Below the pieces are notes generated by a model that had not been told where the DNA came from, ran no database searches, and was given only the letters and a program-made list of their open reading frames with translations. Below, piece after piece: positions 58,110 through 64,000 of a stretch of DNA of 64,000 bases. The translations under genes were made by a program, and so were the position numbers. This DNA comes from Ferrovibrio terrae_A (lineage in GTDB: Bacteria; Pseudomonadota; Alphaproteobacteria; Ferrovibrionales; Ferrovibrionaceae). Every line of letters starts with the position of its first letter. Positions within the stretch are counted from its first letter, which is position 1. Where the stretch lies: the NCBI RefSeq assembly GCF_943372915.1, contig NZ_CALSAN010000012.1:1-64000 (forward strand). Reading direction: 5' to 3'.

Positions 58110-59549
58110 GTGGAGCGTTTCGTCGACCAGCACGGCCTGTGGACGCCGGAGCAGCACAAGGCTGCCAAAGCCGTGGAGAAGGAGGTCGCCGAGCGTGGCC
58201 TCGGTGTGATCCGTTTCTCATTTGCCGACCAGCACGGCATCCTGCGCGGCAAGACCGTGGTGGCCGAGGAACTCGGCAGCGCCATGCGCAGCGGCGTCGG
58301 CTTCACGACGACGCTGCTGGCGAAAGACACCTCGCATCGCACGGTCTTCCCGGTCTTCACCAAGGGCGGCGGTTTCGGTCTGCCCGAGATGCAGGGCGCC
58401 GCCGACGTGCTGATGGTGGCCGACCCGACGACATTTAAAGTTCTGCCCTGGGCGCCGCATACCGGCTGGCTGCTCTGCGACCTCTATTTCGCCGATGGCC
58501 GCCCGGTGCCCTTCTCGACGCGCCAGCTCTATCGTGATGCGCTGAAAAAAGTGAATGACACAGGCTACGACTATGTCGCCGGCCTGGAAGTCGAGTTCCA
58601 TGTCTTCAAGCTGGAAGACCCGAAACTGCAGCCGGAAGATGCCGGCCAGCCCGGCAATCCGCCGCAGGTCAGCCTGCTGACGCAGGGCTACAACTATCTC
58701 ACCGAACTGCGCTACGACCAGTATGACGCGATCTATGAAATCCTGCGCAAGGATATCCAGGCACTCGGCCTGCCGTTGCGCTCGATGGAAGTGGAATTCG
58801 GCCCCAGCCAGGCGGAATTCACCTTCCGCCCCGGCACCAATATGGAGTCGGCCGACACCATGGTGCTGTTCCGCTCGGCCGCCAAGCAGATCGCGCGGCG
58901 GCATGGCTATCACATCACCTTCATGTGCCGGCCCAAGCTGCCGAACATCTTCTCTTCCGGTTGGCACCTGCATCAGTCGCTGGTTGATCGCAAGACGCAG
59001 AAGAATGCCTTCATCCCGACCGAAGACGGCCAGCCGCTGTCACAGCTCGGCCGGCATTTCCTCGCCGGCCTGCTGGAGCATGCGCCGGCCTCGGCGGCTT
59101 TCGCCGCACCCACCATCAATGCCTATCGCCGCTATCGGCCATATTCGCTGGCGCCCGACCGTGCCATCTGGGGCAAGGACAATCGCGGCGTGATGTGTCG
59201 CGTGCTCGGCGCCAAGGGCGATCCGGCCAGCCGCATCGAAAATCGGCTCGGCGAGCCGGCCGCCAATCCCTATCTCTATATGGGCTCGCAGCTGCTGGCT
59301 GGTCTGGATGGCATGACGAACGCGAAAGAGCCGCCGCCGTCTGCCGATACGCCCTACGAGACGCCGGCTCCGGCCTTGCCGCGGTCGCTGGAGGGCGCGC
59401 TCGCCGCGCTGAAAGACAGCGCCTGCTACCGCGCCGGTTTCGGCGACACCTTTGTCGACTATTTTCTGCATATCAAGCAGGCCGAGATCGCGCGTTTCCT
59501 GCTGGAAGTCAGTGACTGGGAACATCGCGAGTATTTCGAGCTGTTCTGA
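58110..59549 (+). CDS. Glutamine synthetase family protein (gamma-glutamyl ligase-like)
   Basis: A 479-residue GS-fold enzyme. The metal and substrate residues are visible in AGLEVEFHVF, MEVEFGPSQAEFTF, SSGWHLHQSL and GDPASRIENRLGEPAANPYLYMGSQL. True GS I starts with a different N-terminus, and this one lacks the adenylylation tyrosine context I would expect, so it is more likely a gamma-glutamylamide or gamma-glutamylanilide ligase such as those of aniline and polyamine catabolism. A GTG start at 58110 with GGGGGAT just upstream gives the best fit; no ATG is near. It sits between a Rieske oxygenase and a 2OG oxygenase. The amine substrate is unknown. Confidence 0.85.
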   Translation: MERFVDQHGLWTPEQHKAAKAVEKEVAERGLGVIRFSFADQHGILRGKTVVAEELGSAMRSGVGFTTTLLAKDTSHRTVFPVFTKGGGFGLPEMQGAADVLMVADPTTFKVLPWAPHTGWLLCDLYFADGRPVPFSTRQLYRDALKKVNDTGYDYVAGLEVEFHVFKLEDPKLQPEDAGQPGNPPQVSLLTQGYNYLTELRYDQYDAIYEILRKDIQALGLPLRSMEVEFGPSQAEFTFRPGTNMESADTMVLFRSAAKQIARRHGYHITFMCRPKLPNIFSSGWHLHQSLVDRKTQKNAFIPTEDGQPLSQLGRHFLAGLLEHAPASAAFAAPTINAYRRYRPYSLAPDRAIWGKDNRGVMCRVLGAKGDPASRIENRLGEPAANPYLYMGSQLLAGLDGMTNAKEPPPSADTPYETPAPALPRSLEGALAALKDSACYRAGFGDTFVDYFLHIKQAEIARFLLEVSDWEHREYFELF

Positions 59550-60175
59550 TGCCGATGCTCAGCCTGTTTCCCACCCGCATCGACGTCGCGCCGCTGAAAA
59601 AGCGCGGGCTCGACAGCTTCAACCGCGATCTCATCGATGTCTGCGAGTCCCTCCGTCTGGCCGACACCACCGGCCAGCGCTGGAGCGCCAAGCACTATCC
59701 GGGCGGCTATACCTCCTATGGCAGCCATGACCAGATGCATCGCATTTCCACGACCTTTGCGGCGCTGGAAAAGGCGCTCGATCCGCAGGTGAAGGCCTAT
59801 GCGCTGGCGCTGGGTTACGACCTGCGCGGGCGCAAGCTGTCGATGACCGACTGCTGGGTCAACATGATGGCCGGCGCGGTGACGCATAACCTGCATCTGC
59901 ATCCGCTCAGTTTCATCAGCGGTACCTATTACGTGCAGGTGCCGCGCGGGGCGGCGGCGATCAAGTTCGAGGATCCGCGGCTGGATCGGCTGATGGCCGC
60001 GCCGCCCCGGCGCGCCGATCTCGCACCGCGCGAACGCCTCCATTTCAGCGTGAAGCCGAAAGCCGGGCAGGTTGTGCTGTTCGAAAGCTGGCTGCGTCAT
60101 GAGGTGCCGCCCAGTTTCACAGTGCAGGAGCGGATTTCGATCAGCTTCAATTACGGCTGGACCGCGCGCCAATAA
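59549..60175 (+). CDS. TIGR02466-type 2OG-Fe(II) oxygenase
   Basis: A 208-residue protein matching the pattern I know for TIGR02466 proteins: HLHPLSFISGTYYVQVPRGAAAIKFEDPR, a late histidine in VLFESWLRHEVPPS, and RISISFNYGW at the end. His116 and/or His118 and the later histidine plausibly bind iron. The ATG shares one base with the stop of the GS-like gene (TGATG), so the two are coupled. Function is not established for the family; hydroxylation of an organic amine or its glutamyl conjugate would fit the operon. Confidence 0.8.
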   Translation: MPMLSLFPTRIDVAPLKKRGLDSFNRDLIDVCESLRLADTTGQRWSAKHYPGGYTSYGSHDQMHRISTTFAALEKALDPQVKAYALALGYDLRGRKLSMTDCWVNMMAGAVTHNLHLHPLSFISGTYYVQVPRGAAAIKFEDPRLDRLMAAPPRRADLAPRERLHFSVKPKAGQVVLFESWLRHEVPPSFTVQERISISFNYGWTARQ

Positions 60176-60274
60176 ATCGCGAACCAATCTGCACCAATGC
60201 GGACCAAGGCTTGACCTTGGCCACACCCGCGCCATCCTGATGCGGCACCGAAACCAGCCCGAAGATTCCCGCTC

Positions 60275-61387
60275 ATGTCCGCTCTGTTCGAACCGCTGCA
60301 GCTCCGGTCCGTTACGCTGCCCAACCGCATCGTGCTGTCGCCGATGTGCCAGTACAGCGCCATCGACGGCGTGCCGAACAACTGGCATCGCATCCATCTC
60401 GGCCGCTATGCGACTGCGGGTCTCGGGCTCATCATGGCGGAAGCCACCCATGTGAATGCCGGGGGGCGTATCACCCCGGGCTGTCTGGGCCTGTATAATG
60501 CCGTGCAGGAGGCTGCATTCGGCGCGATTGCCGCCGATGTGAAGCAGTTTGGCCCGACACCGTTTGCCATCCAGCTCGCCCATGCCGGCCGCAAGGCCTC
60601 GGCCGATCTGCCCTGGCGCGGCGGCCATTCGCTGCAGGGCCCGCAGGCCTGGCTCACCGTGGCGCCGAGCGCCATTCCGCATGATGCCGGCTGGCATATC
60701 CCGCAGGAGCTGGATGACGAGGGGCTCGATGCGGTCAAGCGCGACTTTGTTTCGGCGGCAGGGCGCGCCGACCGCGCCGGCGTCGACCTGATCGAGCTGC
60801 ATGGTGCCCATGGCTATCTGTTCCACCAGTTCATCTCGCCGATCTCCAACAAGCGAACCGACCGCTACGGCGGCAATGCGGAAAACCGCATGCGCTTCCC
60901 GCTTGAGGTATTCGAGGCGGTGCGCGCGGTCTGGCCGAAGCACAAGCCGCTTGGCATGCGCATCACCGGCAGCGACTGGGTGGCGGGCGAAGGGCTGGAG
61001 ATCGATGATGCCATCGCCTTTGCTGCGCGCCTGAAGGAGCTTGGTGCCGATTTCGTCGATGTCAGCTCCGGCGGCGTGTCGCCGAAGCAGAAGATCGCCA
61101 CCGGCCCCGGCTATCAGGTGCATTTCGCCGCCGCGGTGAAAAAAGCCACCGGCATCGTCACCATGACGGTTGGCCTGATCACCGAGCCACAGCAGGCCGA
61201 GGCGATTGTCAAAGAGGGCAAGGCCGATCTGGTGGCGATGGCCCGCGGCCTGCTCAACGATCCCTACTGGGCCTGGCGGGCGGCCGATGCGCTGCATGGC
61301 GAGGTACATGTCGCCCCGCAATACCTGCGCGGCCGGGCCCGTGGCGTCGATACGCCGCGCGAGATCGTGCTCAAGGCTGTGCGCTGA
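60275..61387 (+). CDS. NADH:flavin oxidoreductase of the old yellow enzyme family (YqjM-like)
   Basis: A 370-residue FMN-binding TIM barrel. Family features: PNRIVLSPMCQYSAIDGVPNNWH (start strand), IQLAHAGRKAS, LIELHGAHGYLFHQFISPISNKRTDRYGG (catalytic His pair region and phosphate loop) and DLVAMARGLLNDPYW. The Cys in SPMCQYS is the redox-tuning cysteine of the thermophilic-like/YqjM class. It reduces activated C=C bonds or acts as a dehydrogenase or demethylase in catabolism. It starts 100 bases after the 2OG oxygenase; the gap holds a CCAAGG-cttga-CCTTGG inverted repeat at 60204-60220. Confidence 0.92.
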   Translation: MSALFEPLQLRSVTLPNRIVLSPMCQYSAIDGVPNNWHRIHLGRYATAGLGLIMAEATHVNAGGRITPGCLGLYNAVQEAAFGAIAADVKQFGPTPFAIQLAHAGRKASADLPWRGGHSLQGPQAWLTVAPSAIPHDAGWHIPQELDDEGLDAVKRDFVSAAGRADRAGVDLIELHGAHGYLFHQFISPISNKRTDRYGGNAENRMRFPLEVFEAVRAVWPKHKPLGMRITGSDWVAGEGLEIDDAIAFAARLKELGADFVDVSSGGVSPKQKIATGPGYQVHFAAAVKKATGIVTMTVGLITEPQQAEAIVKEGKADLVAMARGLLNDPYWAWRAADALHGEVHVAPQYLRGRARGVDTPREIVLKAVR

Positions 61388-61517
61388 ACAGGGCGCTGAA
61401 CGGCCGCTGACGTAAGGGCCGTCACAGCAATCTTGTATCGGCACATTCCCGCGCTTGCCGGGAGGGCAACTTCGTCCTATCCATGACTCCAGGCCGCCGG
61501 ATGGTCCGGCGGTCACG

Positions 61518-61674
61518 TTCTCAGGGCGGGGTGAAAGTCCCCACCGGCGGTATGCGGTCGGAACGATCTTCCGACGCGAGCCCGCGAGCGCCTCCCGGCT
61601 TTCATGCGGCCGGCAGGGTCCAGCAGATTCGGTGAAATGCCGAAGCCGACGGTTACAGTCCGGATGGAAGAGAG
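61518..61674 (+). ncRNA. FMN riboswitch (RFN element)
   Basis: The characteristic conserved blocks are all present in order: TCTCAGGGCGGGGTGAAAG, CCCCACCGGCGGTA, GAGCCCGCGAGCG, GGTCCAGCAGATTCGGT, CCGACGGTTACAGTC and GGATGGAAGAGA. TCTC at 61519-61522 can pair with GAGA at 61670-61673 to close the P1 helix. The element lies in a 387-base gap; the remaining bases before ribH (61675-61774) contain further self-complementary stretches (CATGC-CGTG-GCATG at 61686 and a GCGAC...GTCGC hairpin from about 61699) that could form the expression platform, then GGAAAGGA as the ribosome site. Bases 61388-61517 show nothing else I can interpret. Confidence 0.95.
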
Positions 61675-61774
61675 CGGTGAAGGACCATGCCGTGGCATGC
61701 GACGCCTGTCGTATGCCCATGGCGTGTCGCCGGTACCGTGCGCCCTGATTCTGATGGCAGGAAAGGACGCCACC

Positions 61775-62287
61775 ATGAATCAGCGCCTAGAACCGAGTTT
61801 TCCCGAAATCCGTCTTGATACGACAGGCAAGGATGCCAGACGCGTTGCCTTCATCCAGGCCTGCTGGCATCGCGACATTGTCGATGAGGCCTGGGAGGCC
61901 TTCCTGCCCGAAATGGCCAAGGCCGGCCTGCGGCAGGGCAGCATCGATCGCTTCGAACTGCCCGGCGTGTTCGAAATCCCGCTGCAGGCCAAGCTGCTGG
62001 CGAAGAGCGGCCGCTATCATGCCATCGTCGCCGCCGGCTTCGTGGTCAATGGCGGCATCTATCGCCATGATTTCGTATCGGCGGCGGTGATCGATGGCCT
62101 GATGCAGGTGCAGCTGGAAACCGAAGTGCCGGTGCTCAGCTGCGTGCTGACGCCGCATCATTTCCATGAGCATGACGAGCATCGCGCCTTCTTCCGCGAC
62201 CATTTCAAGGTCAAGGGCCGTGAGGTGGCGGTGGCCTGTGCCGCGACGCTGCGCAATATTGGCGCGCTGCAGAAGGCGGCGGCATAG
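61775..62287 (+). CDS. ribH: 6,7-dimethyl-8-ribityllumazine synthase, RibH2 type
   Basis: A 170-residue lumazine synthase, the penultimate enzyme of riboflavin synthesis. Motifs: ACWHRDIVDEAW (substrate loop), ELPGVFEIPLQAKLL, GRYHAIVAAGFVVNGGIYRHDFVSAAVIDGLMQVQLETEVPVLS and TPHHFHEHDEHRAFFRDHF. The GGIYRHDFVSAAV and TPHHF pattern is that of the RibH2 isoform known from Brucella and rhizobia, and not of the housekeeping RibH1. No other rib gene is adjacent. Expression should be set by the upstream FMN riboswitch. The ATG at 61775 follows GGAAAGGACGCCACC. Confidence 0.93.
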   Translation: MNQRLEPSFPEIRLDTTGKDARRVAFIQACWHRDIVDEAWEAFLPEMAKAGLRQGSIDRFELPGVFEIPLQAKLLAKSGRYHAIVAAGFVVNGGIYRHDFVSAAVIDGLMQVQLETEVPVLSCVLTPHHFHEHDEHRAFFRDHFKVKGREVAVACAATLRNIGALQKAAA

Positions 62288-62294
62288 TGTCTGA

Positions 62295-62328
62295 AGTGTC
62301 ATGGCCGGGGCTGCCCGGCCATGACACT
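62295..62328. terminator. Perfect 15-bp hairpin between convergent ribH and aminotransferase genes
   Basis: AGTGTCATGGCCGGG (62295-62309) pairs perfectly with CCCGGCCATGACACT (62314-62328) around GCTG. It begins 7 bases after the ribH stop and ends 17 bases before the stop of the convergent aminotransferase gene. No U-run is present on either side, so it may act as a bidirectional stop through structure alone or as a 3' end stabiliser. Confidence 0.65.
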
Positions 62329-62345
62329 CTATGAGATATGGAGCT

Positions 62346-63500
62346 TTAGCCCCGTTTTATGAACTTCGCGATGCGGTCCACCGCGCCGTCCAGCTTGTCG
62401 GTGGTCTTGGCGAAGCAGAAGCGCACCACGCTGCGCACCTGGTCCTCGCTGTAGAATGCGCTGACCGGGATCGCCGCCACTTTCGCCTGCTCCACCAGCT
62501 TCAGGCAGAAGGCGGCATCGTCGATATCGTTGGCGATGGTGGAAAGATCGACATTGAGGAAATAGGTCGCCTGGCTCGGCAGCACAGTGAGGCCGGCTTC
62601 GGTCAGGCCCTTGGCAAAGCGGTCGCGCGCGGTCTGCAGGTCCTGGCGCATGCCGGCGAAATAGTCGTCGCTCTTTTCCAGGCCATAGGCCACCGCGGCC
62701 TGCAGGTTCGGCGGCGTGGTGAAGGTGACATACTGGTGTGCCTTGGCCAGCACCTTCATGATCGCCGGGGCGGCGCAGACAAATCCCACCTTCCAGCCGG
62801 TCAGCGAGAAGATCTTGCCGGCTGAGCCGATCTTGATGCAGCGCTCGCGCAGGTCCGGCAGGCCGATCAGCGGCTGATGCTGCTGACCATCGAACAGCAC
62901 ATGCTCCCACACCTCGTCGCAGATCGCGATGGCGTTGTACTTCACCAGGTAGCGGCCGAGCAGCTCGAGATCCTCGCGCGGAAACACGCTGGCGGTGGGG
63001 TTGAGCGGGTTGTTGAAGATCACGGCCTTGGTCTTCGGCGAGAAGGCAGCCTGCAGCGCGGCTTCATCGATGCGCCAGTGCGGCGGGCGCAGGGTGACGA
63101 ATTTCGGCACGCCGCCGGCGCGCTTCACCAGCGGCAGATAGGCATCATACATCGGCTGGAACAGCACGACCTCATCGCCCGGCTCGATCAGCGCCAGCAG
63201 GCTGTCGGCCAGCGCCTCGGTGGCACCCGAGGTGATCATCACCTCGTTCTGCCAGTCGAGGCTGAGATTGTGAAAGCGCTTGTAATGTTCGGCCACCGCC
63301 TGACGCAGTTCTGGCAGGCCCATCATCGGCGGATACTGGTTCCAGCCCGACAGCACGGCCTGCGCCGCCTTGGCGCGCACGTCTTCCGGGCCGGGATCGT
63401 CGGGGAAGCCCTGGCCCAGATTGATCGCATCATGCTGGCCGGCGAGCCGCGACATGGTCTCGAAGATGGTGGTGGGCGCGTCGGCGAAGATCGGGTTCAT
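62346..63500 (-). CDS. Class I/II PLP-dependent aminotransferase
   Basis: A 384-residue fold type I aminotransferase. The PLP lysine is in SAGKIFSLTGWKVGF; other motifs are INLGQGFPDDPGPEDV, NQYPPMMGLPELRQAV, TSGATEAL, NNPLNPTASVF and CDEVWEHVLF. QGFPD plus YPPMMGLP resembles the kynurenine/methionine aminotransferase (YbdL/KAT) group. The ATG at 63500 matches the family's usual start (MNPIFADAPTTIFETMSRLAG); an open frame extends further upstream but would overlap the next gene. Substrates are probably aromatic or sulfur amino acids. Confidence 0.92.
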   Translation of the reverse strand: MNPIFADAPTTIFETMSRLAGQHDAINLGQGFPDDPGPEDVRAKAAQAVLSGWNQYPPMMGLPELRQAVAEHYKRFHNLSLDWQNEVMITSGATEALADSLLALIEPGDEVVLFQPMYDAYLPLVKRAGGVPKFVTLRPPHWRIDEAALQAAFSPKTKAVIFNNPLNPTASVFPREDLELLGRYLVKYNAIAICDEVWEHVLFDGQQHQPLIGLPDLRERCIKIGSAGKIFSLTGWKVGFVCAAPAIMKVLAKAHQYVTFTTPPNLQAAVAYGLEKSDDYFAGMRQDLQTARDRFAKGLTEAGLTVLPSQATYFLNVDLSTIANDIDDAAFCLKLVEQAKVAAIPVSAFYSEDQVRSVVRFCFAKTTDKLDGAVDRIAKFIKRG

Positions 63501-63591
63501 CACAGATAATCCAGCGAAAGAGCGTAAATAGCTGCGGAAAATGCGGCCGCTGATGTAGCACGGCGGCCGCAGGCGCAACAGCCCTGGACCG

Positions 63592-64000
63592 TTAAAGCCG
63601 GCCTTCCGTATCCGCCTGGCGGAACACCCCGGCCAGGAAATCGACAAACACGCGCAGGCGCGGCGACAGCTGGCGATGGGCCGGATACACCGCCTGCACC
63701 GGCATCGGCGCCAGCCGCCAGGGACCGAGGATTTCGACCAGCCGGCCGGCCCGGATGTCGTCGAGCACGTGATAGCGCGGCACCTGCACGATGCCCAGCC
63801 CGGCGCGGCAGGCGGCGGCATAGGCATCGGCATCGTTCACCGCCACGGCGCTGGGCAGCATGTAGACGCGGTTCTCGCCGTCGATTGTGAAATCCAGCGA
63901 TTCATGCCGCCCGCTGGCCAGCGAGATGTAGTTCACCGCGCGATGGCCGGTGTGCAGCTCGTCCGGATGCTGCGGGGTGCCGTGGCGGGCGAGATAGTCG
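63592..64000 (-). CDS. LysR family transcriptional regulator, C-terminal part (start outside window)
   Basis: The frame is open from the window end (DYLARHGTPQHPDELHTGHRAV...) to the TAA at 63592. It shows the late part of a LysR ligand domain: YLARHGTP, LPSAVAVNDADAYAAACRAGLGIVQVPRYHVLDDIRAGRLVEIL, AVYPAHRQLSPRLRVFVDFLAGVF. The DNA-binding half lies beyond base 64000. It is on the same strand as the aminotransferase, 91 bases upstream of it, and may precede it in one unit. DAYAAACRAGLGI and the tail are typical of the LTTR group including many unassigned regulators. Confidence 0.88.
   Translation of the reverse strand, partial: DYLARHGTPQHPDELHTGHRAVNYISLASGRHESLDFTIDGENRVYMLPSAVAVNDADAYAAACRAGLGIVQVPRYHVLDDIRAGRLVEILGPWRLAPMPVQAVYPAHRQLSPRLRVFVDFLAGVFRQADTEGRL

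Noticed and set aside
60204..60220. CCAAGG-cttga-CCTTGG inverted repeat before the old yellow enzyme gene as a terminator
   Set aside because: The stem is only 6 bp with no T-run, and the flanking genes run in the same direction. It may be a regulator site, but nothing else supports that.
59459..61720. A 753-codon open frame antisense to the 2OG oxygenase and old yellow enzyme genes and extending into the riboswitch
   Set aside because: Both sense genes show full family motifs, and the riboswitch consensus is on the plus strand. The antisense product has no recognisable domain.

Overview
The window reads as part of a high-GC chromosome from a metabolically versatile, soil- or water-type proteobacterium, most likely an alphaproteobacterium. 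This is an inference. It rests on GC-rich codon use, several Tat-exported ABC binding proteins, many GntR/IclR-controlled catabolic islands, a RibH2-type lumazine synthase behind an FMN riboswitch, and RTX/type I secretion genes. I see no rRNA, tRNA, CRISPR array, transposase or phage gene. Coding density is high, and almost every gap contains a recognisable control element.

Layout. (1) 1-3454: the end of a sugar-type ABC importer operon (ATPase tail, Tat-exported binding protein, two permeases). (2) 3473-15540: two divergent operons around a short control region at 10258-10378. Leftward lie a 980-residue fused three-component flavin/iron-sulfur dehydrogenase, an amino-acid ABC ATPase, a phosphotriesterase-like hydrolase, a GntR regulator and an M20-like protein. 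Rightward lie a DHDPS-family lyase, the matching binding protein and permease, a second GntR regulator, a hydantoinase and a DUF3830-like protein. One importer is split across the two arms, so the locus probably takes up and degrades one cyclic amide, imino acid or D-amino acid type substrate. (3) 15581-28880: a 2629-residue RTX protein of about 28 tandem ~79-residue units, divergent from a type I secretion set made of two different ABC subunits with complementary ATP-site defects plus an HlyD-type adaptor. (4) 28949-31864: a TauD-like oxygenase, a 3-hydroxyacyl-CoA/carnitine dehydrogenase-like enzyme and a PEP-mutase/isocitrate-lyase family enzyme.

(5) 32116-36563: a NitT/TauT-type importer with an embedded D-aminoacylase. 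(6) 36729-46381: an IclR-led operon with two unrecognised genes, an M19 dipeptidase homologue lacking canonical metal ligands, and a PotDBCA-type importer, with a convergent AbgB-like amidohydrolase. (7) 46490-52169: an orphan peptide binding protein, a KdpD/KdpE-like two-component pair without kdpFABC, and an MHS-family transporter. (8) 52236-61387: an aromatic catabolism block with an acyl-CoA synthetase, a two-subunit Rieske oxygenase, an IclR regulator with PcaR-like boxes, a second Rieske oxygenase, a glutamine-synthetase-like ligase, a TIGR02466-type 2OG oxygenase and an old-yellow-enzyme reductase. (9) 61518-64000: an FMN riboswitch with ribH, a convergent class I aminotransferase and a LysR gene cut by the window end.

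The strongest candidates for new biology are the asymmetric heterodimeric type I exporter paired with the giant repeat protein, the unrecognised gene pair at 37523-39993 in a dipeptidase/importer operon, the fused dehydrogenase with hydantoinase, and the ligase-plus-oxygenase aromatic locus.
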